A DNA stretch of 64,000 bases from Moraxellaceae bacterium AER2_44_116 (GCA_006546595.1 VIAD01000002.1:268481-332480); one strand, 5' to 3'. Counted from the first letter of the stretch, positions 34,060-44,138 are shown. The notes: generated by a model from the letters alone, not told the origin. Numbers and translations: made by a program.

Positions 34060-34740
34060 TTAATCCAAAAAATGCTTTCTATTGAGAATGATCAGTCGTT
34101 GATAAGCGGTATCAACAAGGCCACTTTCCCGCCACTCAACGACTACTTTACAGGTTACTTGCCGTGAAAGAGAAGCCATATTCCCTATCGTTTCCTGTGA
34201 AAATGGCAAAATCACTGTGTCGTTTTGCTCAACAGGTGTAAAGCTCAACATTAATTTAATTAACCATCGTAACCGATCCTCAGCGGTTCGCATAGACATC
34301 AATTGTGCATGTTTGAGTGCCATGACAAAACGTAAATTAGACTGACGTAACCAGTAACTGGTGAGTTTTGCTGAATTCGTTATTGCTGTCTTAAATTCGC
34401 CAGCAGGAATACAAATTACCTCTAAAGAAGAAAGTGCACACGCTTCGTTAAATCGTTTAGAGATCCCTGCAAATAATTCTGCCTCACCGAGCAAATGACT
34501 GCCTTGTATTAACGCTGTCGTCAACATGTCACCTTCAGAGCCTTGAAAAGCAATCCGAACTAATCCATTTATCGGCAAATAAACAGAGCTTACTTTTTCA
34601 CCTTGAGACCAAATCACATCACCTGCATGGTACTTTTGCCATCGGGCATGATCAGCAAGAGCGTCAATCACCGTGCTTTCTGCATCAGAAAACTCTGGGC
34701 AAGCGGCGAGCACTTCTCTGATTTTTTGTGTTGTTGTCAT
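34060..34740 (-). CDS. Crp/Fnr-family transcriptional regulator
   Basis: The 226-residue protein has an N-terminal cyclic-nucleotide-type beta barrel (residues 15-125, with the GDVIWSQGE turn) and a C-terminal winged helix. The recognition-helix region is TIGNMASLSRQVTCKVVVEWRESGLV. The N-terminal cysteine pattern of Fnr is absent, so it does not sense oxygen through an Fe-S cluster. The ligand is unknown. It is a single minus-strand gene just before an MFS transporter gene transcribed in the same direction, 69 bases apart. Confidence 0.85.
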   Translation of the reverse strand: MTTTQKIREVLAACPEFSDAESTVIDALADHARWQKYHAGDVIWSQGEKVSSVYLPINGLVRIAFQGSEGDMLTTALIQGSHLLGEAELFAGISKRFNEACALSSLEVICIPAGEFKTAITNSAKLTSYWLRQSNLRFVMALKHAQLMSMRTAEDRLRWLIKLMLSFTPVEQNDTVILPFSQETIGNMASLSRQVTCKVVVEWRESGLVDTAYQRLIILNRKHFLD

Positions 34741-34809
34741 TGACTGTATTCTCGGAGCGTGAGCAAAAAGGTTCGCCAGCCGCTAGTAAGCTTAATCTCT
34801 CATCGTTAA

Positions 34810-36027
34810 TTAGGTGCTCAATTTTTTTAACCGTCTAAAATGCACTAACGCCAATATCACCGCTAAAAACTGTAAGCCTGAACAGACAAAAAACGTCACG
34901 CCCATGCGCCAATCATCTTTCGGTAAATGACCCACTTTGGCCAATAAAAACGTGCCAATTAACGGTGCAATAATAATCATAATGCTGTTAATGGCGTTTA
35001 ATGAACCCTGTGTCAGTCCTTGCTCACGCTCACTAGCGGCTTTAGAAATAATGGTTTGTAGGGCAGGGCCAGCGGCAAAAGACAGAAAATTAGCCAAGAT
35101 AAAAAAGTACAAGAGATTGCTATTGGTGGTAAGGCCATAACAAATATAAATAATCGCTGATGATGCCATACCCATCATCGCCAATCGGTTTTCGCCAAAT
35201 TTCTTTAGCAAGCGTCCCATCAATACGCCTTGAACAATGGCGGAGGTTAAGCCAACAAAAAATAACGCCATGCCGTTTTGCTTGGGAGTCCAGTTAAAGC
35301 GGAATTCGGTATATAACACCCACGTATTTTGCAAAATAAATTGCGCTAATACGGTACAAGCAAACACAAATACCAAGCCACCTACGCCTTTTAATTGCAT
35401 CAAATGCGACAGTGCGCCAAAGGGATTAGCACGTTTAAATGTCACTGCTTCTCGACGCTCAACAGGTAAAGACTCAGGTAAGACAAAATAGCCATACAGC
35501 CAATTTAGTAATGATAAAGCGGCGGCGACCATAAAGGGCAAACGTAAGTCTATTGCACCCAACATACCGCCAAGCATCGGGCCAAAAATAAAACCAACAC
35601 CAAACGCCGCACCTACCGCACCAAAGGCTTTGCCGCGTTCTTCATGGGTGGTGATATCGGCAACATAGGCATTAGCCACAGAAAAGCTTGCGCCTGTTGC
35701 CCCACTGACTAAGCGCGTCAATAACAGCAACACTAAAGAGTGAGTAAAGGCGGTGACGATATAGCTAATGCCTAAACCAAAAATGGATAACAACAAGACA
35801 GGCCGACGGCCATAACGATCACTGAGCGCGCCTAATAAGGGCGTGCAAAAAAACTGCATAATGCCATAGGTGGTGGCTAATGCCCCGTACCAATAGGCTT
35901 GTAAATCGGGAGAAGTGGTCATCTCGCCAATTAATGACGGCAAGACAGGAATCATCAAACCAATGCCAATCACATCTAAAAAAACAGTGACTAAAATAAA
36001 GCGCAAACTGGCTTTGGCAGTTGTCAT
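34810..36027 (-). CDS. MFS transporter of the TetA/Bcr type
   Basis: This 405-residue inner-membrane exporter has 12 predicted helices. The major-facilitator motif A is visible as GALSDRYGRRPVLL (about residues 63-76), and motif C-like GAAFGVGFIFGPMLGG at about 140-155. N-terminal VFLDVIGIGLMIPVLP is characteristic of tetracycline-type (DHA1) antiporters. Substrate drugs are not predictable. It lies 13 bases downstream of the AraC-like gene (ending at 36041) on the same strand, so the regulator and exporter may be one operon. Confidence 0.88.
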   Translation of the reverse strand: MTTAKASLRFILVTVFLDVIGIGLMIPVLPSLIGEMTTSPDLQAYWYGALATTYGIMQFFCTPLLGALSDRYGRRPVLLLSIFGLGISYIVTAFTHSLVLLLLTRLVSGATGASFSVANAYVADITTHEERGKAFGAVGAAFGVGFIFGPMLGGMLGAIDLRLPFMVAAALSLLNWLYGYFVLPESLPVERREAVTFKRANPFGALSHLMQLKGVGGLVFVFACTVLAQFILQNTWVLYTEFRFNWTPKQNGMALFFVGLTSAIVQGVLMGRLLKKFGENRLAMMGMASSAIIYICYGLTTNSNLLYFFILANFLSFAAGPALQTIISKAASEREQGLTQGSLNAINSIMIIIAPLIGTFLLAKVGHLPKDDWRMGVTFFVCSGLQFLAVILALVHFRRLKKLST

Positions 36028-36040
36028 AAAAATAACCTAA

Positions 36041-37078
36041 TTAAAATGATTCGGCTTTATTGGCGACCAGCGTTTCTTTAAACGCTTTTGGCGTTTGCCC
36101 TTTACAGCGTTTAAAGGCATGCAAAAAATTGGATACTTCTGAATAGCCTAACCGTACCGAAATTTGCTCAACAGTGATACCGCGTAAGCTTAATAATTCT
36201 TCTGCTAAAGCCATGCGTACTTCATCCACCAACAGACGGTACGAGACCCCTTCGGCCAACAAATGCCGTCTTAAGGTGCGTGAACTCATACATAGTCGTG
36301 CCGCGACCACTTCCATATCGGGGATATGTTGTGGTTGAGTCAGCAAAATATCGCGTACTTTGGCGGCCACGCCTGAGCGTTGTTGGCGACGAGTCAGCAA
36401 TGCCTTACATTGGCTTTCACACATTTGGGCAATGGCGGGATTACTTTGTGGAATCGTTAAGTCTAACAGTTGACCTGCGAATTTCACCGAGTTTTCAGCT
36501 TGGTTAAATAAGGGTGTCAAGCCAAAGCGTTGTTGATAGGGCGAGATGTCGGCGGGTGCAGCATGCGTAAAAGTGACTGCCAGCAGAGGAGGGCTCGTAT
36601 TAAACAAATCCTCCACCATCGTCATAATGGCAGACATATCTCTATCCACTAAAAATTGACGGCACAAGGTAGGAATCGCCTGACCATCAAGGATGAGTCG
36701 CGCGTCTTCGTTCGCTTCCTCGAGTGTGACTTGATGAAAAGCAAAAGTTAAATCAACGTAACGTAAGCCTAAATGAATGGCTTCACGTAAGGTTGGGCTG
36801 CTGATTAAAGCGAAGCCCCAAATACCATAACTACTGAGATGGTAGCGTCGACCCGCTTCTAGACCCAAATCAGCACGATAATGCCCTTGGGCTTGGATAA
36901 TATTGGCAATCAGCGAGAGTTCTTGTTGCGCGGAGACTTCGGCATTATTGTCATTGAGTTGATGAATGGTGATGCCTGTCGTCCGTAAACAATCGGCTAA
37001 TCGAATACCTACATCTTGCGCTAATTGGGTTAGCAATTGCACGCTGCTAATACTTCGTTGTTGAGGCCATGTTGCCAT
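36041..37078 (-). CDS. AraC-family transcriptional regulator beside the monooxygenase
   Basis: This is a 345-residue AraC regulator. The N-terminal half (about 1-200) is the ligand-binding domain of the ArbR/OruR kind. The C-terminal HTH includes VVAARLCMSSRTLRRHLLAEGVSY-like and ISVRLGYSEVSNFLHAFKRCKG-like segments. I use ATG 37078 rather than GTG 37108, because the upstream codons overlap a pair of TGTCCGAA repeats that looks like an AraC operator. It is divergent from the Baeyer-Villiger-type monooxygenase, which it probably activates. Start choice is uncertain. Confidence 0.85.
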   Translation of the reverse strand: MATWPQQRSISSVQLLTQLAQDVGIRLADCLRTTGITIHQLNDNNAEVSAQQELSLIANIIQAQGHYRADLGLEAGRRYHLSSYGIWGFALISSPTLREAIHLGLRYVDLTFAFHQVTLEEANEDARLILDGQAIPTLCRQFLVDRDMSAIMTMVEDLFNTSPPLLAVTFTHAAPADISPYQQRFGLTPLFNQAENSVKFAGQLLDLTIPQSNPAIAQMCESQCKALLTRRQQRSGVAAKVRDILLTQPQHIPDMEVVAARLCMSSRTLRRHLLAEGVSYRLLVDEVRMALAEELLSLRGITVEQISVRLGYSEVSNFLHAFKRCKGQTPKAFKETLVANKAESF

Positions 37079-37087
37079 AATTGGTAT

Positions 37088-37116
37088 TGTCCGAAATTCA
37101 CAATTCACTGTCCGAA
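37088..37116. promoter_or_regulatory. AraC-type operator: two direct TGTCCGAA repeats 21 bp apart
   Basis: Direct repeats TGTCCGAA at 37088-37095 and 37109-37116 (equivalent to TTCGGACA on the other strand) are spaced exactly two helical turns. This is the geometry AraC-family monomers use side by side. The site lies 80 bases before the monooxygenase start at 37196 and directly upstream of the regulator's own start. Confidence 0.6.
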
Positions 37117-37195
37117 TGTACCATAAAAAATCATTTGTTGGCGAGCTAGGATATAATCACGCAATTAAGATTTAAACTGACGAGACGAAACATCT

Positions 37196-38695
37196 ATGAG
37201 CATACAACATACTGACATCGCAATTATTGGTTCAGGTTTTGGGGGGATTGGTATTGCCATCCAACTGCAACACGCAGGTATGCACAATATTGTTTTATTA
37301 GAAAAAGCGTCGGATGTCGGCGGTTGCTGGCGTGATAACAGTTACCCCGGTGCAGCCTGTGATGTACCGTCGCATTTATATTCTTTTTCCTTTGAGCCAA
37401 AATTTGATTGGTCGCGGAAGTTTGCACCCCAGCGCGAGATTTACGCCTATATTCGTCATTGTGCCGAAAAATACAACATCTTGCCGAAAGTACAGTTTAA
37501 TACCGAAGTCACTGCCGCCCGTTTTGATGAGCAGCAAGGCGTATGGTTTATCACCACCAATACAGGTAAAACCATTTCGGCGCGCGTGTTAATTAGTGCC
37601 TGTGGTCAATTAAATCGTCCTGCTTATCCCCGTTTAAAAGGCATAGAAAGCTTTAAGGGTGAAGTGTTTCATTCGGCATTATGGAATCATAACTACGATT
37701 TAAACAATAAAACGGTGGCGGTGGTTGGTACAGGGGCAAGCGCGATTCAATTTGTTCCTGAGATTGGCAAAAAAGTTAAAAAGCTGTCGTTGTTTCAACG
37801 TTCTGCACCGTATGTGATTCCTAAGCCTGACCGCAGTTATGGCTCATGGGAACATGCGTTGTACGAAAAATTGCCAGCCCTACAAACGCTAAGTCGTGCG
37901 GCGATGTACACCCACCATGAAAGTCGTGCGTTGGCGATGACGGTTTTTAAGTCGGCCTTAAAACCGTTTGAATGGCAATTTCAGCGTCATCTCCATAAAG
38001 CCATTAAAGACCCTGTGTTACGCGCCAAACTCACCCCTGATTATCCTTTAGGTTGTAAGCGTATTTTGATTTCTAATGAATATTACGAAACCTTAGCGCG
38101 TCCTAATGTCGATGTTGTGACCGATAATATTGCTGAAGTGACTCCTACAGGTATCCGCACCAAAGACGGCCAAGAGCATCCTGTCGACGCCATTATTTAC
38201 GGTACAGGTTTTCAAGCAACAGACTTTTTAGCTCCGATGAAAATCACAGGCCGTGGTGGTGTCGATTTAAACCAAGTGTGGCGTGATGGCGCAGAGGCTT
38301 ATTTAGGCATGACGGTGAGTGGTTTCCCTAATTTATTCTTGTTGTATGGCCCAAATACGAATCTAGGCCATAACTCGATTGTCTATATGTTGGAAAGCCA
38401 GTTTAGCTATATTCTGGACGCGGTAAAAACCTTGCAACAACGTGATTTGCGTTTTGTAGATGTGCGTAGTCAAGTGCAAGGCGTTTATAATCGTTGGGTA
38501 CAAAAACAAATTAAAAACACGATCTGGGATGCGGGTTGTACCAGTTGGTATAAAACGGCATCAGGTAAAAATACTAATAATTGGCCGGGTTTTACCTTAG
38601 TGTATCGTTATAAAACCCGTCATTTTGATAGCCAAGATTATGAGTTGGCCGTTAAGTCAGCGCGTATATTGCCGTTGCAGGTGGCTGCTGCTTAG
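37196..38695 (+). CDS. Flavin-containing (Baeyer-Villiger type) monooxygenase
   Basis: This 499-residue FAD/NADPH enzyme inserts oxygen into ketones or oxidises related substrates. The FAD-binding fold GSGFGGIGIAIQL is at about residues 12-24. The Baeyer-Villiger fingerprint is FKGEVFHSALW (about 156-166), matching FxGxxxHxxxW. The second Rossmann motif is VVGTGASAIQFV (about 178). C-terminal GPNTNLGHNS is typical of the family. It is the only gene in its transcription unit, with an AraC regulator divergent upstream and a LysR gene overlapping its tail by four bases. Substrate is not predictable. Confidence 0.88.
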   Translation: MSIQHTDIAIIGSGFGGIGIAIQLQHAGMHNIVLLEKASDVGGCWRDNSYPGAACDVPSHLYSFSFEPKFDWSRKFAPQREIYAYIRHCAEKYNILPKVQFNTEVTAARFDEQQGVWFITTNTGKTISARVLISACGQLNRPAYPRLKGIESFKGEVFHSALWNHNYDLNNKTVAVVGTGASAIQFVPEIGKKVKKLSLFQRSAPYVIPKPDRSYGSWEHALYEKLPALQTLSRAAMYTHHESRALAMTVFKSALKPFEWQFQRHLHKAIKDPVLRAKLTPDYPLGCKRILISNEYYETLARPNVDVVTDNIAEVTPTGIRTKDGQEHPVDAIIYGTGFQATDFLAPMKITGRGGVDLNQVWRDGAEAYLGMTVSGFPNLFLLYGPNTNLGHNSIVYMLESQFSYILDAVKTLQQRDLRFVDVRSQVQGVYNRWVQKQIKNTIWDAGCTSWYKTASGKNTNNWPGFTLVYRYKTRHFDSQDYELAVKSARILPLQVAAA

Positions 38696-39684
38696 ACGGT
38701 TACGATGGGTTCAATCTGTTTTTCATCGTTGAATGGCTGTGCCGAGTAAGGAGTAATGACTTGGCACGGCAAGTCTTGCTCCCACGGTGGATTACTGCCG
38801 AGTTCATGGCACAAATGGTCGATGACTAAACGCACTTTTTTGGAGATATAGCGCGTTGGTGGATAAACAGCATAAATCGGTATCGGTGCTAATTCGATAT
38901 GAGGCATGGCATTAATCAGTTGGCCATTACGCAACGCTTCGGCAACAATAAACAACGGCATCACCGATAAGCCTAAACCTGCAATGGCGGCATCACGTCC
39001 CATTTCACCATTATTAGAGGTAAAACGACTGTGAATATTGTGGCTACGATTTTGGTCGTTTTGTGGTAAAAATCCCCATAATTGACTATTAGCAATGTTG
39101 CTATAGCCAATAAACTCATGGACGAACAAATCATCAAACAGAGCCGTCGTGTCTTTGCGCTCGGCATAACTCGGGCTACAGACGACCACACGCCGACACA
39201 AACCCAATGGTCGTGCTTTCAACGATAAACCAGGATCGTTGCTAATACGAATCGCCAAATCGTAACGCTCTTGAATAATATCTTCGACGCGGTCGTCTAA
39301 ATGAATATCAACGTCTAAACGCGGGTGTTTAGCAATAAAGGGAAATAGCAGCTTACCTAAGTACATCGTCCCAAAGGTCACGGGCGCGGCGATACGTAAC
39401 GAGCCACAGAGATTTTCGTTACGCTCAGTGATTTCTTCGGCGGCGGCTTCGAGTTCTTGCAAAATGGCCGACGCACGGGCATGAAAGGCTTGGCCATGAG
39501 CAGTGGCGGTGACTCCTCGTGTTGAGCGATGGAGTAGGGCGACACCAAGCATTTCTTCTAGTCGTTTTAGGCGCTTACTGACGATAGATTTAGATAAGCC
39601 GATACGTTCGGCGGCTTGGGTCAGGCTGCCACAGTCTACAATGGCTAAAAAGGTGGCGATGTCGTGGATGTTGAAGGAGTTCAC
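38692..39684 (-). CDS. LysR-family transcriptional regulator
   Basis: The 330-residue LysR protein has an N-terminal winged helix (residues 1-62, GSLTQAAERIGLSKSIVSKRLKRLEEMLG) and a periplasmic-binding-like effector domain. The middle (GSLRIAAPVTFGTMYLGKLLFPF) matches the subgroup of LysR proteins such as DmlR/PerR. It overlaps the end of the monooxygenase gene by four bases on the opposite strand. Its target is unknown; the rpoD terminator lies just beyond its start. Confidence 0.88.
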   Translation of the reverse strand: MNSFNIHDIATFLAIVDCGSLTQAAERIGLSKSIVSKRLKRLEEMLGVALLHRSTRGVTATAHGQAFHARASAILQELEAAAEEITERNENLCGSLRIAAPVTFGTMYLGKLLFPFIAKHPRLDVDIHLDDRVEDIIQERYDLAIRISNDPGLSLKARPLGLCRRVVVCSPSYAERKDTTALFDDLFVHEFIGYSNIANSQLWGFLPQNDQNRSHNIHSRFTSNNGEMGRDAAIAGLGLSVMPLFIVAEALRNGQLINAMPHIELAPIPIYAVYPPTRYISKKVRLVIDHLCHELGSNPPWEQDLPCQVITPYSAQPFNDEKQIEPIVTV

Positions 39685-39724
39685 GGCGTAATCCTAAGAC
39701 TCAGAGTTATTTTGCCGCCATAAT

Positions 39725-39752
39725 AAAACACCCCGCAGAAGCGGGGTGTTTT
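39725..39752 (-). terminator. Intrinsic terminator of rpoD
   Basis: AAACACCCCGC and GCGGGGTGTTT form an 11-bp perfect stem with a 4-base loop. It lies 9 bases beyond the rpoD stop and is flanked by A/T on both sides, so it can act in both directions. Confidence 0.9.
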
Positions 39753-39760
39753 ATTTATGT

Positions 39761-41659
39761 TTACTCGTTATCCAAGAACGAACGCAAATGCTCCGAACGG
39801 GACGGATGACGCAACTTACGCAAGGCTTTGGCTTCAATTTGACGAATACGCTCACGCGTCACATCAAACTGTTTACCCACTTCTTCGAGCGTATGGTCAG
39901 TATTCATATCAATACCAAAACGCATTCTTAACACTTTCGCTTCGCGTGGCGTTAAGTTCGCTAATACTTCACGCGTTGCTTCACGCAAGCCTTCAGCAGT
40001 AGCGGCATCAACAGGCGAAGTAATGGTTGTGTCTTCAATAAAGTCACCCAAATGAGAGTCTTCATCGTCGCCAATTGGGGTTTCCATCGAAATAGGTTCT
40101 TTAGCGATTTTTAACACCTTGCGAACTTTGTCCTCAGGCATTTCTAAACGCTCACCTAATTCTTCAGGCGAAGGCTCACGACCCATTTCTTGCAACATTT
40201 GACGGGAAACACGATTAATTTTGTTAATCGTTTCAATCATATGCACAGGAATACGAATGGTACGCGCTTGGTCAGCAATCGAACGGGTAATCGCCTGACG
40301 AATCCACCATGTCGCATAAGTCGAGAATTTATAACCACGACGATATTCGAATTTATCCACCGCTTTCATCAAGCCGATGTTGCCTTCTTGAATCAAATCG
40401 AGGAACTGTAAACCACGGTTGGTGTATTTTTTCGCAATCGAAATCACCAAACGTAAGTTAGCTTCGACCATTTCTTTTTTCGCACGACGCGCTTTCGCTT
40501 CACCAATCGACATACGACGGTTAATTTCTTTGATTTCGATAATCGACAAGCCCGTTTCGTCTTGCAACGCAATCAGTTTTTTCTGGGCGCGTAAAATATC
40601 ATCACGGTACTGCTTGAAGCCTGCGCTCCATGCTTTGTTTGCAGCAATATGACTATCAACCCAATCTAAATTAACTTCATGGCCAGGAAAGTCTTTGATA
40701 AAGACTTTACGATCCATTTTGGCGCGGCGAATACACAACACCATAATCGCTTTTTCTTGCGCCCGAACCGCATCTTGACCCGCACGAAGCTCTAAACCCA
40801 AAGCATCAAATAACCGTGGTGTGAGTTTGAACATCATAAACAAGTGGGCTAGTTGTCCTAATGACTCTTGGCCTTCGGGACTGATACGGCCATGTTGGTT
40901 GAGTACAGCAAGCGTTGCTTGGTATTGTTCAGCCAGTTCGGTGAAGCGTACTCTGGCTAACTCAGGATCTGGGCCTGCTTCAACTTCGTCCTCTTCTTCC
41001 GTTGCACCTTCAGCAACTTCTTCGCTGTCGAGGTCGATTTCAGCGACTTTTGTACCATCTTCGGCAACGACAGGCAGTAATTCAATATCATCAGCAACTT
41101 CGGGAATGCTGGTGTCTTCTAGGTCTAAATAGCCAACTAAAATATCGGCTAAACGACGTTCACCTGCATTAACACGGGCATAGTCGGCCAATACGCTTGG
41201 CACAGTCGTTGGCCAATGTGCCATCGCATTTAACACATCACGAATACCTTCTTCGATGCGTTTAGCAATGGCAATTTCACCTTCACGCGTCAACAACTCG
41301 ACCGTACCCATTTCGCGCATATACATACGGACAGGGTCAGTCGTGCGACCGGGTTCGGTTTCGACAGAGGTTAATACGGCTACGGCTTCTTCGGCGGCAA
41401 CTTCATCATCTTGTGCGTCGGGTGTTTCTTCGAGTAATAAATCGTCGGCTTCGGGCGCGCGCTCATGGACAGGAATACCCAAATCGTTGAGCATTTGAAT
41501 AATGTCTTCAATTTGCTCGGTTTCAGTGATAGATTCGGGTAAATGGTCGTTGAGTTCGACATAGGTCAGGTAGCCTTGCTCTTTACCGCGAGCGATAAGG
41601 GCTGCGACTTGCGAAGTGGTTTTTGTCAGATGTTCAGAAGGCGTGCGCTCGTTAGTCAT
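39761..41659 (-). CDS. rpoD: RNA polymerase sigma factor RpoD (sigma-70)
   Basis: This is the principal sigma factor, 632 residues from ATG 41659 (MTNERTPSEHLTK). Region 1.1 occupies about residues 10-75 and an acidic stretch follows. Region 1.2-2.4 includes NLRLVISIAKKYTNRGLQFLDLIQEGNIGLMKAVDKFEYRRGYKFSTYATWWIRQAITRSIADQ in conserved order, and region 4.2 ends at RIRQIEAKALRKLRHPSRSEHLRSFL. A start at 41680 would add seven residues. dnaG lies upstream on the same strand, in the macromolecular-synthesis arrangement. Confidence 0.97.
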   Translation of the reverse strand: MTNERTPSEHLTKTTSQVAALIARGKEQGYLTYVELNDHLPESITETEQIEDIIQMLNDLGIPVHERAPEADDLLLEETPDAQDDEVAAEEAVAVLTSVETEPGRTTDPVRMYMREMGTVELLTREGEIAIAKRIEEGIRDVLNAMAHWPTTVPSVLADYARVNAGERRLADILVGYLDLEDTSIPEVADDIELLPVVAEDGTKVAEIDLDSEEVAEGATEEEDEVEAGPDPELARVRFTELAEQYQATLAVLNQHGRISPEGQESLGQLAHLFMMFKLTPRLFDALGLELRAGQDAVRAQEKAIMVLCIRRAKMDRKVFIKDFPGHEVNLDWVDSHIAANKAWSAGFKQYRDDILRAQKKLIALQDETGLSIIEIKEINRRMSIGEAKARRAKKEMVEANLRLVISIAKKYTNRGLQFLDLIQEGNIGLMKAVDKFEYRRGYKFSTYATWWIRQAITRSIADQARTIRIPVHMIETINKINRVSRQMLQEMGREPSPEELGERLEMPEDKVRKVLKIAKEPISMETPIGDDEDSHLGDFIEDTTITSPVDAATAEGLREATREVLANLTPREAKVLRMRFGIDMNTDHTLEEVGKQFDVTRERIRQIEAKALRKLRHPSRSEHLRSFLDNE

Positions 41660-41735
41660 GCGAAGGTCTCGGTGATGCAAGCAAGACTTATTAGTATAGC
41701 ATACTCTGTCAATAAGAGGAAAAATGCAGCGACAT

Positions 41736-43541
41736 TCACTCGGGTTTTTTTCTCAGTAGTGTCACTAAGGCACGTAATTCTTTTTTGAGTTGCACTTGTG
41801 CGGCAAATTCGGTGGTTTCTTTGAGTTGTTGGTTTAAACTTTCTATCCGTAATTGATTCAAAATGTCCGTTAGCTCACCTTCCACATTGAGTGCAGGGCT
41901 AAATGTCGCATCTTCGGCCAAGGCTTTTAAGTGTGCGCCTTCGGCTGTTCCTTCCCATGTTCCTAAAATAGCAATAATCGTGCAGTCAGGTTGTTGCTGA
42001 CAAAAGTCGATGACATCTAACAGTAACGCCGATTCCGTTGGCAATTGCCTGAGCAGTAACGCAGTGTCTAAGGCGGTGGCGGCAGTTGATTTTTGCAGTA
42101 ACAGTTGAATGGCTTTGTCGCTTAACGAGGAACGTCCAGCAATGCTTTGTGGCCGACGGTTATGGACTTCATATTGACGGCGAACAGGCCGAGTGACTAA
42201 CACGGCTGTTTCTTCTGGATTCGGTGTGGGTGTGTGAATAATCTCAGGTGTGCTTGGTAATGCTGTTTTTAAGGTCTGATCGTCAAGTCCAGTTAACTGA
42301 CTTAAGCGTTGCCATAATAATTGCCGATACACGCCAACAGGCACTTTATCAATCAAGGGTTTCGCTAAGCTCGCTAAACGGCTTTTGCCTTCTAACGAGT
42401 CTAAACGTAAATCCTCACTTAAATGATTAAACAGAAAGTCCGCTAAAGGGAGTGCGCTATGAATGCGTTGGCTAAATGCTTCTTTATCTTCTTCGCGGAT
42501 CAATGAGTCGGGGTCTTGGCCGTCGGGTAAAAATAAAAAACTGGCACTGACACCTTCTTTGAGCGTTGGCAAGGCGGATTCTAAGGCGCGCCACGCCGCT
42601 TTACGGCCTGCATTATCACCATCGAAACAAAATACGACATCAGACACACTACGAAATAAACGTTCAACATGCGTGGTACTGGTTGATGTGCCAAGTGTCG
42701 CGACCGCAAAAGGTAAGCCTGCTTGATGCACCGCTATGACATCTAGATAGCCTTCAACGACCATAATCCGTGTTAACGCCTGCTTAGCTTGGCGTGATTC
42801 GTAAAAACCATACAGCTCTTCACCTTTATGAAAAATAGGCGATTCAGGCGAGTTTAAGTATTTTGGTTTACTGTCATCTAACACTCGTCCACCAAAGGCA
42901 ATGACCCGACCACGAAAATCACGAATCGGAAAAATCACCCGTTCGCGCATGGCATCGTAATAAGAATCACGTTGTTCTTGATGAATGATGAGTCCTGCTT
43001 CTAATAGCAGCGCTTGTTTTTCTGGGGTGTCGGCCAGTGCATTAAATAAATTATCCCAACCCGAAGGCGCATAACCGACGCGCCAATATTTGGCAATTTG
43101 TCCTGTTAAGCCGCGCTGTTGTAAATAATTGACGGCATTGCTGCGTGTGGGTGCGGAGCGTAATTGTTCTTCAAAAAATTGAGCGGCGGCTTCTAAAATA
43201 TCATAAAGCGGCTGACGTGAGACTTGGGCTTCTTGTTGGCTATTTTCAGGCAGGCTTAAACCGACTTTTTGTGCCAGATATTCCAAACCATCCATAAATT
43301 CACGATGTTCATATTGCATCACAAAGCTTAAGGCGTTGCCTGATGCACCGCAGCCAAAGCAATGGTAAAACTGTTTTTCACGATTAACACTAAATGACGG
43401 CGATTTTTCGTTATGGAAAGGGCAGCAGGCGGAATAATTTTTACCTGTTTTTTTTAGGCGAACATGACCGTTAATCAGGTCAACAAGATCAATACGGCGT
43501 AAGACTTCATCAATAAAATTTTGCGGGATGCGACCAGCCAT
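41736..43541 (-). CDS. dnaG: DNA primase DnaG
   Basis: This enzyme makes RNA primers at the replication fork; 601 residues from ATG 43541 (MAGRIPQNFIDEVLRR). The CHC2 zinc finger is seen as CCPFHNEKSPSFSV...FYHCFGCG (about 40-68). The Toprim core has VVEGYLDVIA and FCFDGDNAG (acidic triad), and the helicase-binding C-terminal domain follows. It is upstream of rpoD and downstream of yqeY and rpsU on the same strand. Confidence 0.97.
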   Translation of the reverse strand: MAGRIPQNFIDEVLRRIDLVDLINGHVRLKKTGKNYSACCPFHNEKSPSFSVNREKQFYHCFGCGASGNALSFVMQYEHREFMDGLEYLAQKVGLSLPENSQQEAQVSRQPLYDILEAAAQFFEEQLRSAPTRSNAVNYLQQRGLTGQIAKYWRVGYAPSGWDNLFNALADTPEKQALLLEAGLIIHQEQRDSYYDAMRERVIFPIRDFRGRVIAFGGRVLDDSKPKYLNSPESPIFHKGEELYGFYESRQAKQALTRIMVVEGYLDVIAVHQAGLPFAVATLGTSTSTTHVERLFRSVSDVVFCFDGDNAGRKAAWRALESALPTLKEGVSASFLFLPDGQDPDSLIREEDKEAFSQRIHSALPLADFLFNHLSEDLRLDSLEGKSRLASLAKPLIDKVPVGVYRQLLWQRLSQLTGLDDQTLKTALPSTPEIIHTPTPNPEETAVLVTRPVRRQYEVHNRRPQSIAGRSSLSDKAIQLLLQKSTAATALDTALLLRQLPTESALLLDVIDFCQQQPDCTIIAILGTWEGTAEGAHLKALAEDATFSPALNVEGELTDILNQLRIESLNQQLKETTEFAAQVQLKKELRALVTLLRKKPE

Positions 43542-43632
43542 AGCGTGTCTAATAATTAAAGGCAAGACGAGTCATTCTAACAGTCTTTAGAACGAGAGAG
43601 AAATTATAAAATGGCGAGATGAATGGCGAAAA

Positions 43633-44079
43633 TCAGCCCAGTTTGGCTTTTACCAATTTAGACACTTCAGCACCATCGGCGCGACCTGCAATTTGCGGGC
43701 GTAACAGATTCATCACTTTACCCATATCACGGGCAGTGCTAGCACCAATTTCAACAATGGCAGCATTAATGAGCGCATCGACTTCATCGGCAGAGAATGG
43801 CGTAGGCAGAAACACGTCCAAAACGGCAATTTCAGCCCGTTCAATAGACGCTAAATCTTCACGATTAGCAGAGGCATAAGCAGCAACGGATTCGCGTCGC
43901 TGCTTAATCAACTTTTCAAGGACGGCCAACGAACGCGATTCATCGAGTTCAATGCGTTCATCGACTTCGATTTGTTTAAAAGCCGCCAAGGCCATACGAA
44001 TAACACCTAAACGCGCGCTGTCTTTGGCACGCATAGCATCTTTCATGGCTTCAGTGAGTTGGGCTTTTAACGTTGACAT
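43633..44079 (-). CDS. GatB/YqeY domain protein
   Basis: This 148-residue protein is a stand-alone YqeY domain, the helical tail of GatB-type amidotransferases, found between rpsU and dnaG in many bacteria. Sequence features are MKDAMRAKDSARLGVIRMALAAFKQIEVDE and FLPTPFSADEVDALI. Its role in vivo is poorly known; tRNA binding is suggested by the family. It is part of the rpsU-yqeY-dnaG-rpoD run. Confidence 0.9.
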   Translation of the reverse strand: MSTLKAQLTEAMKDAMRAKDSARLGVIRMALAAFKQIEVDERIELDESRSLAVLEKLIKQRRESVAAYASANREDLASIERAEIAVLDVFLPTPFSADEVDALINAAIVEIGASTARDMGKVMNLLRPQIAGRADGAEVSKLVKAKLG

Positions 44080-44138
44080 TGGGAGTCCTTGTTCAGTTTA
44101 GGGCGTGATGCCAAGATGGCACAAGCCCTGAAAAACGA

